Positions 27,401 to 36,179 of a stretch of 64,000 bases of DNA are shown here, piece by piece. Each line of letters begins with the position of its first letter. The first letter of the stretch is position 1. The DNA is taken from contig JAHCAL010000006.1 of assembly GCA_019634925.1 (NCBI GenBank), positions 62,001 to 126,000 on the forward strand, given 5' to 3'. Both the position numbers and the translations under genes were made by a program. The notes below the pieces were generated by a model. It was not told where the DNA came from and did no database searches. It worked only from the letters and a program-made list of their open reading frames with translations. This DNA comes from Pseudomonadales bacterium (GTDB taxonomy: Bacteria > Pseudomonadota > Gammaproteobacteria > Pseudomonadales > Azotimanducaceae).

Positions 27401-27886
27401 TCAGGGTCGCACGTCGACGATGCGCCCGGCGTAACGCAGGCGCTGCGCAAAATAGCCATCCCGCAACGAGGCCCGGCTGACCCGCTTGCCGGATGATGGT
27501 GCGTGCACGAACTCGCCGCCGCCAACGTAGATGCCCACGTGACCGGGTTGCCAGGACGTGTCGAAGAAGAGCAGGTCACCCGGCCGCAGCTGGTCCCTCG
27601 GTATCGGCCGGCTGTGTCGTTGCTGCTCGGCGGCCGTGCGGGGTACCGGAATCCCCGCCTGCTGGTGAGCAAAGAACACGAGCCCGCTGCAGTCGAAGCC
27701 GCGCGGCGAGCTGCCGCCATATCGGTACGGTGCGCCGAGCATGGACAGCGCGACCTGGGACACGACATCCGCCGGATGTGGCGGTCCCGGTGGCACGGCA
27801 ACCGGGGGCTCGCGCCGGGTAAAGCTGCACCCTGCGACGAAGGCGAGCACCAGCATCCAGAGGAAGGCGTTGCGTACGATCGGCAT
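27401..27886 (-). CDS. NlpC/P60-family lipoprotein (cell-wall peptidase)
   Basis: A 161-residue secreted protein with a lipoprotein signal peptide (LVLAFVAGC, lipid-modified Cys about 20). The NlpC/P60 domain has YRYGGSSPRGFDCSGLV (catalytic Cys), PGHVGIYVGGGEFVHAPSSG (catalytic His and third polar residue) and GDLLFFDT. It matches the Spr/MepS-NlpC type that cuts peptide cross-links or stem peptides in murein from the outer-membrane side. The gene is convergent with the EAL gene, only four bases apart, and stands alone. Confidence 0.93.
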   Translation of the reverse strand: MPIVRNAFLWMLVLAFVAGCSFTRREPPVAVPPGPPHPADVVSQVALSMLGAPYRYGGSSPRGFDCSGLVFFAHQQAGIPVPRTAAEQQRHSRPIPRDQLRPGDLLFFDTSWQPGHVGIYVGGGEFVHAPSSGKRVSRASLRDGYFAQRLRYAGRIVDVRP

Positions 27887-28016
27887 GGCGGAACGTTAGC
27901 AGAATCGGCGCGGCGCAGGACAGCGGCCGGCTCGATGTGTGGTTCGGTCCGCGTAACCGGGGTATCCTCCCCGGCTCGCCGCGCCGCCTGCGGCGGTACC
28001 CACCACGGACAACACC

Positions 28017-28805
28017 ATGACGCAGCGGATTGTCGATCTGTCGATCTACCTCGAGAACGACGTCATCTCCGATCCACCGGGCATGAAGCCGCAGATCACC
28101 TATTTCAATCACCGGGACACGCCCGGGCAGATCGCGTCGTTCTTTCCCGGGCTGCGGCCCGAGGACCTGCCCGACGGTGAGGGCTGGGCCGTCGAGACGG
28201 TGCGCCTCAGCACGCACAACGGTACCCACCTCGATGCGCCGTATCACTTCCACTCGACCATGAACCACGCCGCGGGTGGCGGAGAACCGGCGCTCACCAT
28301 CGACCAGGTGCCGCTCGACTGGTGCTTCCGCCCCGGCGTGAAACTCGATTTCCGCCGGTTCGAGGACGGCTACGTGGCGACCGCGGCGGACGTCGCGGCG
28401 GAACTCGCGCGCATCGGACACGAACTGCGGCCGTTCGACATCGTGGTGGTCAATACCCGCGCAGGGGCTGCCTACGGCAAGCCGGGCTATGTCGACAGTG
28501 GCTGCGGGATGGGTGCCGACGCGACGCTGTACCTGCTCGAGCGCGGCGTGCGCCTCACCGGTACCGATGCTTGGTCCTGGGACGCGCCGTTTTCGCACAC
28601 CGCGCGCAAGTACGCGGAAACGCAGGATTCCGCGCTGATCTGGGAAGGCCACAAGGCCGGCCGGGAGATCGGCTACTGTCACCTCGAGAAACTGCACAAC
28701 CTGGAGGCGTTGCCACCGAACGGTTTCACCGTCGCATGTTTTCCGATGAAGATTCGCGGCGCTTCGGCGGGGTGGACGCGCGCAGTCGCGATCCTCGACG
28801 CCTGA
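28017..28805 (+). CDS. Cyclase family protein (kynurenine-formamidase-like hydrolase)
   Basis: A 262-residue metal-dependent amidohydrolase fold. The defining motif H-x-G-T-H-x-D-x-P-x-H is seen in [15 protein letters not shown]. Further metal-site region: [20 protein letters not shown]. Family members hydrolyse N-formylkynurenine, cyclic amides, imides or lactones. Its neighbour 84 bases downstream is a Baeyer-Villiger-type monooxygenase, which makes esters or lactones from ketones. A lactone or ring-opening role for this protein is therefore attractive but unproven. Confidence 0.85.
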   Translation: MTQRIVDLSIYLENDVISDPPGMKPQITYFNHRDTPGQIASFFPGLRPEDLPDGEGWAVETVRLSTHNGTHLDAPYHFHSTMNHAAGGGEPALTIDQVPLDWCFRPGVKLDFRRFEDGYVATAADVAAELARIGHELRPFDIVVVNTRAGAAYGKPGYVDSGCGMGADATLYLLERGVRLTGTDAWSWDAPFSHTARKYAETQDSALIWEGHKAGREIGYCHLEKLHNLEALPPNGFTVACFPMKIRGASAGWTRAVAILDA

Positions 28806-28889
28806 CGCGGGCCGGCCGGGATCGTGCCGGGACGGCCCGGCGTACCGCACAGCAGTTCGATGGGTGGGTCAGAGGAGAGAGCAGACAGG

Positions 28890-30554
28890 ATGGTCGAGAC
28901 AGTCAGCACGCCTGCAATGGAGCGGGACGCGGATGCGCGGTTCGACGCGGTGATCGTGGGAGCCGGCTTTGCCGGCCTGTACCTGCTGCACCGTCTGCGC
29001 GGCATGGGGCTCGCGGCTCGGGTCTACGAGATGGGCCAGAGCGTCGGTGGTACCTGGTACTGGAACCGGTATCCCGGTGCGCGTTGTGACGCCGAGAGCC
29101 TCGCCTACTCCTATTCGTTCTCGGCCGAGCTCGAGCAGGACTGGGAGTGGACCGAGCGCTACGCCACTCAGCCGGAGATTCTCCGCTATGCGGAACACGT
29201 GGCGGACCGTTTCGACCTGCGTCGCGACATCCGTTTCGAACGACGGGTGACCGCCGCGTGTTTCGACGATGCGGCAGGCGAGTGGGTCGTCGAGACGGAC
29301 CGTGGTGACCGTGCCCGGGCGCGGTTCTGCATCATGGCGACGGGGTGTCTCTCGGTGCCGCAGCGTCCTGCCATCGAGGGCATCGACGATTTCGCCGGCA
29401 ACCTGTACCAGGCGAGCCGCTGGCCGCACGAGCCAGTCAACTTCGCGGGGCAGCGGGTCGGGATCATCGGTACCGGCTCCTCGGGTATCCAGGCGATCCC
29501 GGTGATCGCGGCCGAAGCCGGTCACCTCTACGTATTCCAGCGCACGCCGAACTTCAGCGTGCCCGCCTGCAATGCGCCGCTCGATCCGGCCTGGGTCGCA
29601 GCCTTCAAGGCCCACTATCGCGAACATCGCGCACTCCACAGGCGCGGTGCCGGGTCGGGATTCGGCGACCTGGAAATCGAGCCGCGCGAACACGGACCGG
29701 CGGCCGAGACCGCGGCCGAACTCAGCGATGCGGACGTTCACGACATTCTGGAGAACTACTGGAACCACGGCGGCGCGCGTTTCATCGGCGCGATCGGCGA
29801 CACACTGATGCGCCGCGAAACGAATCAGCTGGTCGCCGACTTCGTGCGCGCCAAGATCAAGGCGACGGTGCGGGATCCTGCCACGGCAGACGCGCTGTGC
29901 CCGATCGACCACCCGATCGGTACCAAGCGCATCTGTGTCGACACCGGCTACTACGAGACCTACAACAGGGACAACGTCACGCTGGTCGACGTCGCCCGCA
30001 ACCCTATCGAGCGCGTGACGCCGACCGGGGTGACGACCCGGGACGGACACTTCGAGCTCGATACGCTGGTGCTCGCGACCGGCTTCGATGCCATGACCGG
30101 CGCGCTGCAGCGCATCGACATCCGCGGCGCAGGCGGCGCCCGGTTGCACGAGGCTTGGACAGCCGGGCCGCGCAGCTACCTCGGGCTGATGGTCTGCGGA
30201 TTTCCGAACCTGTTCACCATCACTGGGCCGGGCAGCCCCTCGGTGCTCTCGAACATGCTCGTCTCCATCGAGCAGCACGTCGACTGGATCGTCGACTGCC
30301 TGCGCTACATGGACGCGCATGGCTGGGTCCGCATCGAGCCTGAGCAGCAGGCTCAGGATACCTGGGTCGAGCACGTCAACGAGGTGGCCAACGCGACCCT
30401 GTTCGGCGAGGGTGGCTCCTGGTACCTCGGCGCCAATATCCCCGGCAAGCCACGCGTCTTCATGCCCTATGCCGGTGGCGTGGGTCCCTATCGCGAGATC
30501 TGCGATCGGGTGGTCGCCGCGGGATACGAGGGATTCCGCTTCGCCGGCGCCTGA
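28890..30554 (+). CDS. Baeyer-Villiger-type flavin monooxygenase (PAMO/CHMO-like)
   Basis: A 554-residue FAD/NADPH enzyme similar over its whole length to phenylacetone monooxygenase. The FAD Rossmann motif is VGAGFAGLYLL, the NADPH motif is GTGSSGIQAIP, and YPGARCDAES and FQRTPNFSVP keep the active-site Asp and Arg. The family fingerprint F-x-G-x-x-x-H-x-x-x-W-P reads FAGNLYQASRWP, so the histidine is glutamine (codon CAG). The ATG has GAGGAG upstream; a GTG 22 codons earlier is less likely. Ketone-to-ester oxidation is expected from the family, but the changed fingerprint may alter activity. Confidence 0.9.
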   Translation: MVETVSTPAMERDADARFDAVIVGAGFAGLYLLHRLRGMGLAARVYEMGQSVGGTWYWNRYPGARCDAESLAYSYSFSAELEQDWEWTERYATQPEILRYAEHVADRFDLRRDIRFERRVTAACFDDAAGEWVVETDRGDRARARFCIMATGCLSVPQRPAIEGIDDFAGNLYQASRWPHEPVNFAGQRVGIIGTGSSGIQAIPVIAAEAGHLYVFQRTPNFSVPACNAPLDPAWVAAFKAHYREHRALHRRGAGSGFGDLEIEPREHGPAAETAAELSDADVHDILENYWNHGGARFIGAIGDTLMRRETNQLVADFVRAKIKATVRDPATADALCPIDHPIGTKRICVDTGYYETYNRDNVTLVDVARNPIERVTPTGVTTRDGHFELDTLVLATGFDAMTGALQRIDIRGAGGARLHEAWTAGPRSYLGLMVCGFPNLFTITGPGSPSVLSNMLVSIEQHVDWIVDCLRYMDAHGWVRIEPEQQAQDTWVEHVNEVANATLFGEGGSWYLGANIPGKPRVFMPYAGGVGPYREICDRVVAAGYEGFRFAGA

Positions 30555-30636
30555 ACACGACGCCTGAACACGAAAGCCGTGCCCGGCGCGCAGGTCGTAC
30601 CGGTGCCGGGCGGGTCCGGCCGCGCGCGCCGGGTAT

Positions 30637-30663
30637 TTGCATTCCCCTGGATCGGTGTAAAAT
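30637..30663 (+). promoter_or_regulatory. Possible sigma-70 promoter upstream of the MarR gene
   Basis: TTGCAT and TAAAAT with a 15-base spacer lie in the only AT-rich part of the 192-base gap after the monooxygenase gene, about 80 bases before the MarR start. Spacing is short, so support is modest. Nothing else is evident in this gap. Confidence 0.3.
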
Positions 30664-30746
30664 GATTTGACGCAAGTGCGCGGGAGAGATCCGGCTCGCA
30701 GAGGTATCATCGGCGGTCGATCGGTCAGTTCAGGCATGGTGTACCC

Positions 30747-31313
30747 ATGAACACTCGCAAACCCGGTACCGGGAAACCGCGCCCGATCGTACGGGCAGCG
30801 CGTTCCTCGACACGTGCTCCCGAATCCGAACGGCCGGTCACCGGGCGGGTCATGGCGGGGCTCACGCGCGCGCTCGACTGGTTCGACAACAGCCTGCAGA
30901 ACGTCGTCGCATCGCACGGATACCAGCCGTTTCACCGGACCCAGTCGATGATCATCATGCACATCGCGCTCGGGGTGGATTCACCGGCGGAGATCGCGCG
31001 CGAGATGGGTCTCACCCGGCAGAACGTGCACCACATGGCCAAGACACTGCTGCAGGAAGGTGTGATCGAGAGCCTTCCCGACCCGGCGGACCCACGCCGC
31101 AGCCGATACCGTCTGTCGGATCGTGCGAGCGAACTGCGCAGCATTGCGCTGGAGACCATGCGTAACCTCGAGCGCGTTCTCGAGCGGCGGCTCGGCGCCC
31201 GGGAGGTCGAACGACTGCGCGGCGTGCTCGGTGCGGATTGGGGCGCGGAGATCGTGAGTGCCGATGACCTGCGGGCAAATCTCCCCGGTGATCCGACTCC
31301 GACCCGGGGCTGA
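30747..31313 (+). CDS. MarR family transcriptional regulator
   Basis: A 188-residue winged-helix regulator. A basic, disordered N-terminus precedes helix 1. The DNA-binding part is SPAEIAREMGLTRQNVHHMAKTLLQEG, shown here as SPAEIAREMGLTRQNVHHMA, and the wing lies in DPADPRRSRYRL. It is related to the MarR at 40530-41039: both share RTQSMI or RAQSMI and end in a D-W-G segment. It lies between the Baeyer-Villiger-type enzyme and a flavin monooxygenase and most likely controls one or both in answer to their substrate. Confidence 0.88.
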   Translation: MNTRKPGTGKPRPIVRAARSSTRAPESERPVTGRVMAGLTRALDWFDNSLQNVVASHGYQPFHRTQSMIIMHIALGVDSPAEIAREMGLTRQNVHHMAKTLLQEGVIESLPDPADPRRSRYRLSDRASELRSIALETMRNLERVLERRLGAREVERLRGVLGADWGAEIVSADDLRANLPGDPTPTRG

Positions 31314-31343
31314 CGCTTACTTTTTTGCGGGGGAAGAATTGAT

Positions 31344-32507
31344 ATGCAGGAACAGGAACTCATCGACCGCATGACCGCGCTGGTGCCGCTGCTCGAGGCG
31401 CATGCGACGGAAGCCGAGCGCCTGCGCCGTCCGGTGGACGCGGTGATGCGCGCGATCGAGGACACCCAGGCCTACCGCTGGTTCGTACCGCGCCGGTTCG
31501 GCGGGTTCGAGTTCAGCATGGAGGGCTTCGTCCGGGTCGGCATGGCGCTCGGTGAGGGCTGCCTCTCGACTGCCTGGGTGACCACCTTCTGCATGGAGCA
31601 CAACTGGCTCATGGGCCTGTTCGATCGCGAGGCCCAGGAAGACATCTTCGGCAGACAGCCCTACATCATCGCGCCGGGGGCGCTGGCGCCGAAAGGCAAG
31701 GCGGTCGCGGTCGAGGGTGGCTTCCGCCTGTCGGGGCGTTGGGAGTGGGGCACCGGCGTGATGCACGCCGACTGGGTCATGGTCGGCGCAATGGGGCCAG
31801 GCGCGACCCCGGACGTCCCTGACCTGTACATGTACCTGCTGCCCATCGACGAGGTCCGGGTGATCGACACCTGGCATACCGCGGGCATGGTGGGCACCGG
31901 CAGCAACGACATCGAGGTGGAGGACGTCTTCGTTCCCGCGCACCGGCGGGCCAACGTGAGCGCCATGCGCGCGGGCGCGAGTCCGGGCGCTGCGTTTCTC
32001 GATTCGCCGACCTACCGCATGCCCATGCTGCCGGTGCTGGGGCTCACCGCGGCGGCACCGGCAGTCGGCTGCGCGCGTCGCGCGGTGGACCTGTTCCGAC
32101 GCCGCCTGTCGGAGCGGGTCGTCTATGGGACAGCCAACAAGCAGGCGGAACGCGCCATCGCCCAGGTCCGGCTGGCGGGTCTGGTGACCCGGATGGGGCG
32201 CACCGAACGGGAACTGGTCGAACTCGCGCGTGAGGTCACCGCGTGGGGTCATTGCCACGCGCAGTGCGGGGATCTCGAGCGGGCGGGGCTCAAGCTGCGG
32301 ATCGCGGAAGTAGTCCGGCAGGCACGCGACATCGTACGCGACGTGGTGGAAGCGAGTGGCGCGCACGCACACTTCCTCGACAACCCGTTGCAGCGCTTCC
32401 AGCGCGACCTGCACACGCTGTCGTGTCACACGGTGTTCGACGTGGACCTGGGTGCGGAGAACTACGGGCGGCTGCTGCTCGGCATGCCGCCCAATTCGCT
32501 GGTCTGA
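31344..32507 (+). CDS. Acyl-CoA-dehydrogenase-fold flavin monooxygenase (HsaA/HpaH-like)
   Basis: A 387-residue group D flavoprotein. The N-terminal helices contain YRWFVPRRFGGFEFSMEGF, then GEGCLSTAWVTTF and LSGRWEWGTGVMHADWVMVG in the beta domain. The C-terminal part has HTLSCHTVFDVD. These match the oxygenase components that use reduced flavin and O2 to hydroxylate phenols or sulfur/steroid rings (HsaA, HpaH, DszC). Unlike real acyl-CoA dehydrogenases it lacks the catalytic glutamate context. The needed flavin reductase may be the FMN reductase at 41935 or the protein at 63400. It follows the MarR gene by 30 bases. Confidence 0.86.
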   Translation: MQEQELIDRMTALVPLLEAHATEAERLRRPVDAVMRAIEDTQAYRWFVPRRFGGFEFSMEGFVRVGMALGEGCLSTAWVTTFCMEHNWLMGLFDREAQEDIFGRQPYIIAPGALAPKGKAVAVEGGFRLSGRWEWGTGVMHADWVMVGAMGPGATPDVPDLYMYLLPIDEVRVIDTWHTAGMVGTGSNDIEVEDVFVPAHRRANVSAMRAGASPGAAFLDSPTYRMPMLPVLGLTAAAPAVGCARRAVDLFRRRLSERVVYGTANKQAERAIAQVRLAGLVTRMGRTERELVELAREVTAWGHCHAQCGDLERAGLKLRIAEVVRQARDIVRDVVEASGAHAHFLDNPLQRFQRDLHTLSCHTVFDVDLGAENYGRLLLGMPPNSLV

Positions 32508-32515
32508 TCGATAGC

Positions 32516-32542
32516 GCCCGGTGCGGACGCAGCCGCCCGGGC
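32516..32542. terminator. Possible hairpin between convergent genes
   Basis: GCCCGG at 32516-32521 pairs with CCGGGC at 32537-32542, within the 54-base gap between convergent genes. No T-run follows. It could end transcription from either side. Confidence 0.3.
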
Positions 32543-32561
32543 AGCGCAATCGGCTGTGAAT

Positions 32562-33680
32562 CTACAGGCGCGTCTCGAGCCAGGCAGCGATGCGGTCGGC
32601 CGCTTCGTCGCGCACGCCCTCGGGTTCGACGAGGTAGTGATCGCCGCCCATGAACTCGAGCGTCCGGTCCTCCGCCGCCAGTGCGGCGTGGATGCCGCGC
32701 GCGTCGCTCGGGAACACGCCGGTGTCGGCCATCGACTGGATCACCAGCGACGGTACCCGGATGCGTCCAAGGTGCGGCGCGCCGCGACACTGCGATTCCC
32801 GGAGGCTCCACATGGACAGCCAGGTCCGGCAGGTGTTGGTCAGGCCGATCCCGCGCGGTGAGAAATTGGCGGTCTTCGGGTCGCCGGCGTAACACAGCCC
32901 CACCTGGCGTTCCGACGGATCGAGCCGACCGTCCATGAGCCGGGGATCCGCCCAGGTTCGGTACATGTTGAACGCCCGGTCCTGCATGCCGAGCTTCGCG
33001 AGCCGTTCCAGTTCGGCGATGGCCCAGTCGGTGATGCGGTGGTTACGCGCTTCCTGGGCGGCGCGGTAGCGGCGGATGAAGTCCTCGGAGTAGGGCGGGC
33101 CGTTGTCCGGATTGAACATGCTGAGCGACGGGTCGTTGCTGGTCGGATCGCGCTCGTCGGTGATGGCCGGATCCATCCACGCCGTGAGCACTTCGGGCCG
33201 TCCCCCGTGCGCGTTCAGCGAAATATAGAAATCGCAGGGCGTCAGATTCAGTACCGCTTCCGGCAGCGTGAGGCCGCGCGTCGCGGTGATGTTGGGCGTC
33301 GCGGCCTGCGACTGGTAGGCCGCCATGAGTGACCCGCCGCCGGAGTTGCCGACCAGGACCACCTGTTCGACGCCGGCCGTTTCGCGCAGCCAGCGCACGC
33401 CGGCACCGATGTCGATCAGCGCGTGTTCGAGGATGAAGAAGGCCTCGTTGCCGCGGAACCGCGTATTCCAGCCGAGATAGCCGAAGCCGCGTCGCGCCAT
33501 GTACTCGCCGAGATAATGCTCGGCGAAGTCGACGTTGTAGTGGGTGGCGATGAATGCCACTTTCGGACGCTTGCCGCGCGGCGTGTGGTAGAGGCCCTGG
33601 CAGGGCATGAAACCGGCGCCGTTGCGCGCCGCGGTCGGCGACTCCAGCGAGACGAATTCACGGTCGACGTCGTTGCTCAT
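32562..33680 (-). CDS. Alpha/beta-hydrolase family protein
   Basis: A 372-residue hydrolase. The nucleophile elbow is VGNSGGGSLMA (Ser about residue 115), the C-terminal catalytic His is in GGDHYLVEP, and an acidic residue is expected in QSMADTGVFPS. A long insertion between (about residues 130-270) forms a lid. It is the last gene of a four-gene operon after a TonB receptor, MFS transporter and MetE-core protein. An esterase, lactonase or thioesterase activity on the imported compound is likely, but the substrate is not shown. Confidence 0.84.
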   Translation of the reverse strand: MSNDVDREFVSLESPTAARNGAGFMPCQGLYHTPRGKRPKVAFIATHYNVDFAEHYLGEYMARRGFGYLGWNTRFRGNEAFFILEHALIDIGAGVRWLRETAGVEQVVLVGNSGGGSLMAAYQSQAATPNITATRGLTLPEAVLNLTPCDFYISLNAHGGRPEVLTAWMDPAITDERDPTSNDPSLSMFNPDNGPPYSEDFIRRYRAAQEARNHRITDWAIAELERLAKLGMQDRAFNMYRTWADPRLMDGRLDPSERQVGLCYAGDPKTANFSPRGIGLTNTCRTWLSMWSLRESQCRGAPHLGRIRVPSLVIQSMADTGVFPSDARGIHAALAAEDRTLEFMGGDHYLVEPEGVRDEAADRIAAWLETRL

Positions 33681-33686
33681 GGACGA

Positions 33687-34733
33687 TCACTCCAATCCGA
33701 GTTCGCGGCGGACGATGTTGCGGCCAGCCACCATGTTGAAGAGCTTCGCGCGCGCCACGTCGCGCGGGAGATATTTCATGCCGCAGTCGGGTGCGACCAC
33801 GATCCGCTCCGCCGGCAGGTGGCGCAGTGCCGCGCGGATCCGCTCGGCCACCAGCTCCGGGGTTTCGGGCCGCGTGTCGCGCAGGTCGAGCACGCCGACG
33901 TTGATGCGCTTGTGCGGCAGCTGCTCGAGCAGGGCGAGGTCCAGGCGCGGCTGCGCGCACTCGACGGAGATCTCGTCCGCGCGCGTTGCATCGAGCTCGG
34001 CGAGGAACGCATAGCCTTCCGGCTTGTTGTCGACGTGCCGGCCGTAGCCGAAGCAGACGTGCAGGACCGTGGTGCCGGTCGCACCTTCGAGCGCACGGTC
34101 GATGGCCGCGGCCGCGTAGCGCCGGGCGGCTTCGGGGCGAGCCTGTACGTAGGGCTCGTCGAGCTGCACGATGTCCGCACCGGCAGCGAACAGCGCCTTC
34201 ACTTCCTCGTTCACGGCGGCGGCATAAGCCAGCGCCAGCGACTCTTCGTCCGGGTAGTAGTCGTTCTGGGCCTGCTGGGTCATGGTGAACGGACCCGGCA
34301 GGGTCACTTTCACCGGCAGGTCGGTATAGGACTTCAGGAGCTTCAGATAATCGAGTTCGACCGCTTCCCGGCGCCGGATCGGACCGGTCACGCGCGGCAC
34401 CGGCACAGCCTTGCCGGTGCGGTCGATCGCCTGGCCCGGATTGTCGAGGTCGACGCCGTCGAGCGCGTTGGCGAACAGGTTCGAGTAGCTCTCCCGGCGG
34501 ATCTCGCCGTCGGTGACGAAATCGACGCCCGCCTTGAGCTGGTCGTTCACGGCCGCGATGGTCGCGTCGCGCTGCGCCTCGTCGAGCCATTCGGGTGCCA
34601 CGCGCCAGAGTTCGCGTGCGCGCACGCGGGGCGGCAGGCGTTCACCCAGTCGATCGCGGTCGATCAGCCAGCCGGGCTGGGCGTAGCTGCCGACCAGGCC
34701 GGTGGCGAGCGGGGGAAGGTTTGATCTGCTCAA
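33687..34733 (-). CDS. MetE C-terminal-domain protein (zinc methyl/alkyl transferase family)
   Basis: A 348-residue protein equal to the catalytic barrel of cobalamin-independent methionine synthase, without the N-terminal folate half (MetE is about 750 residues). The zinc ligands are conserved: VLHVCFG (His and Cys), SVECAQPR (Glu) and VAPDCGMKYL (Cys). The start is TTG with GAGAGGAA upstream. Stand-alone forms include core methionine synthases and the epoxyalkane:coenzyme M transferase group. Within an uptake/hydrolase operon a thiol transfer to an activated substrate or demethylation is conceivable; methionine synthesis is the other option. Confidence 0.83.
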   Translation of the reverse strand: MSRSNLPPLATGLVGSYAQPGWLIDRDRLGERLPPRVRARELWRVAPEWLDEAQRDATIAAVNDQLKAGVDFVTDGEIRRESYSNLFANALDGVDLDNPGQAIDRTGKAVPVPRVTGPIRRREAVELDYLKLLKSYTDLPVKVTLPGPFTMTQQAQNDYYPDEESLALAYAAAVNEEVKALFAAGADIVQLDEPYVQARPEAARRYAAAAIDRALEGATGTTVLHVCFGYGRHVDNKPEGYAFLAELDATRADEISVECAQPRLDLALLEQLPHKRINVGVLDLRDTRPETPELVAERIRAALRHLPAERIVVAPDCGMKYLPRDVARAKLFNMVAGRNIVRRELGLE

Positions 34734-34763
34734 TCCGGGTTCCTCTCGAGTTGCTGGTTGGGA

Positions 34764-36179
34764 TTAGTCCGCCGCGGGGTCGCGACCGGCCGTTTCGTGT
34801 TCGGCCCGACCGAGTTCCTGGTCGAGCTGGGCGCGGATGGCGGGCAGGCCCTGCCAGAGAATCAGGATGCTCACCGGGCCGAGCACCACGGCGGCGAGCG
34901 CGATCGACTTGCCGATCGCGGCGTCGTCGCGGAATACGAAGTCGGTGGCCAGCGCGACGACGGTCGGCCCCAGGCCGAGACCGAGCAGGCTCGCGATCAG
35001 CAGGTAGAGCGCGACCACCTGCCCGCGCAGGCGGTTGGGCGTCATGAGCTGCAGGGTGCCCGCCGAGATACCGCCCTGGAAGGCGGAAAAGAACACGGCG
35101 AGCCCGATGGCGATGATCCCGAGCGCGGGGGTGTCGACGAAGGCGAGCGCACCGGCGCACGGCACCAGCAGGATCATGCTGGCGAGGATCGTGCGGGGAT
35201 AGGCGTCGCGCACGCCGCGTTGCATCAGCGCGTCGGCAATGGTGCCTGCGAGCAGCAGGCCCGCACTGCCGGCGACCAGCATGATGATCCCGAACGTCCA
35301 GCCGGCCTCGGGCGTCGTGTAGCCGAACGTGCGAATGAAGTAGGACGGCCCCCAGAGATTGAGGGCATAGACGACCATGACGAAGATCGCGAGCGCCGCG
35401 ATGTGTGAGCCGTAGGCGCGCCGCCGGGACCAGATGTAGCGAGCGGCTTCCGGCAGCGGTATGGCCGCCGGCTGGTCGGCCAGGATGCCCTTGCGCACCG
35501 GTTCGCGCACCGTGAGCGCCATCAGCAGTGCCACCAGCAATCCCGGGAGCCCGACGATGAAGAAGGTCAGCTGCCAGCCTTCGAGTTCGCCCAGCACCGG
35601 CACGCTGATGGTGCCCATCTGCTCGACGTAGCCGACCACGGCGCCGCCCAGCATGTAGGCCACGCCGGAGCCGAACGTGACGCCGAGCATGTAGACCGAC
35701 AGCGCGCGGGCGAGCGTGCGCTGCGGAAAGTAGTCGGTGATCATCGAGTAGGCGGCTGGCCCGAGCGTCGCCTCGCCGACGCCGACGCCCACCCGTGCCC
35801 AGAAGAGCCCCCAGAAACCGCGCGCGACCCCGCATAGCGCGGTCATCGCGCTCCATACGGCGATGCCCGCGACGATCAGGTTGCGGCGGTTGCCGGCATC
35901 CGCGATGCGCGCGAGCGGCAGGCCCATCGTCGCATAGAAGAGCGAGAACGCGAGCCCGGCGAGCAGGCTGTACTGGGTGTCGGAGATCTCGAAGCTCTGC
36001 CGGATCGGGCCGACCAGGAGCCCCATGATCATCCGGTCGAGGAACGAGAAGGTCTGCGCGAGCAGCAGGACGCCGATCACGTACCATGCATAGCCACTGG
36101 AGAATCCCGCACCGGCTAGCAGTGCGGGACCGGAACGGCCGCCCGGGCGGGCGGCCTCCGGTTGTTGCGCCTGACTCAC
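34764..36179 (-). CDS. MFS transporter (spinster-like)
   Basis: A 471-residue inner-membrane protein with about 12 transmembrane helices and a cytosolic N-terminal tail of about 30 residues. FSFLDRMIMGLLVGPIR and the loop RIADAGNRRNLI are typical of the spinster/Major Facilitator group common in steroid- and aromatic-degrading proteobacteria. The start is GTG, overlapping the stop of the TonB receptor gene (GTGA). The pair probably carries one compound across outer and inner membranes. Confidence 0.88.
   Translation of the reverse strand: MSQAQQPEAARPGGRSGPALLAGAGFSSGYAWYVIGVLLLAQTFSFLDRMIMGLLVGPIRQSFEISDTQYSLLAGLAFSLFYATMGLPLARIADAGNRRNLIVAGIAVWSAMTALCGVARGFWGLFWARVGVGVGEATLGPAAYSMITDYFPQRTLARALSVYMLGVTFGSGVAYMLGGAVVGYVEQMGTISVPVLGELEGWQLTFFIVGLPGLLVALLMALTVREPVRKGILADQPAAIPLPEAARYIWSRRRAYGSHIAALAIFVMVVYALNLWGPSYFIRTFGYTTPEAGWTFGIIMLVAGSAGLLLAGTIADALMQRGVRDAYPRTILASMILLVPCAGALAFVDTPALGIIAIGLAVFFSAFQGGISAGTLQLMTPNRLRGQVVALYLLIASLLGLGLGPTVVALATDFVFRDDAAIGKSIALAAVVLGPVSILILWQGLPAIRAQLDQELGRAEHETAGRDPAAD

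Noticed and set aside
28869..30962. A 697-codon open frame on the - strand
   Set aside because: Antisense to the Baeyer-Villiger monooxygenase gene, which has clear motifs.
33687..34733. Full methionine synthase MetE
   Set aside because: Only the C-terminal barrel is present and upstream sequence is the MFS gene, so the folate-binding half is absent.
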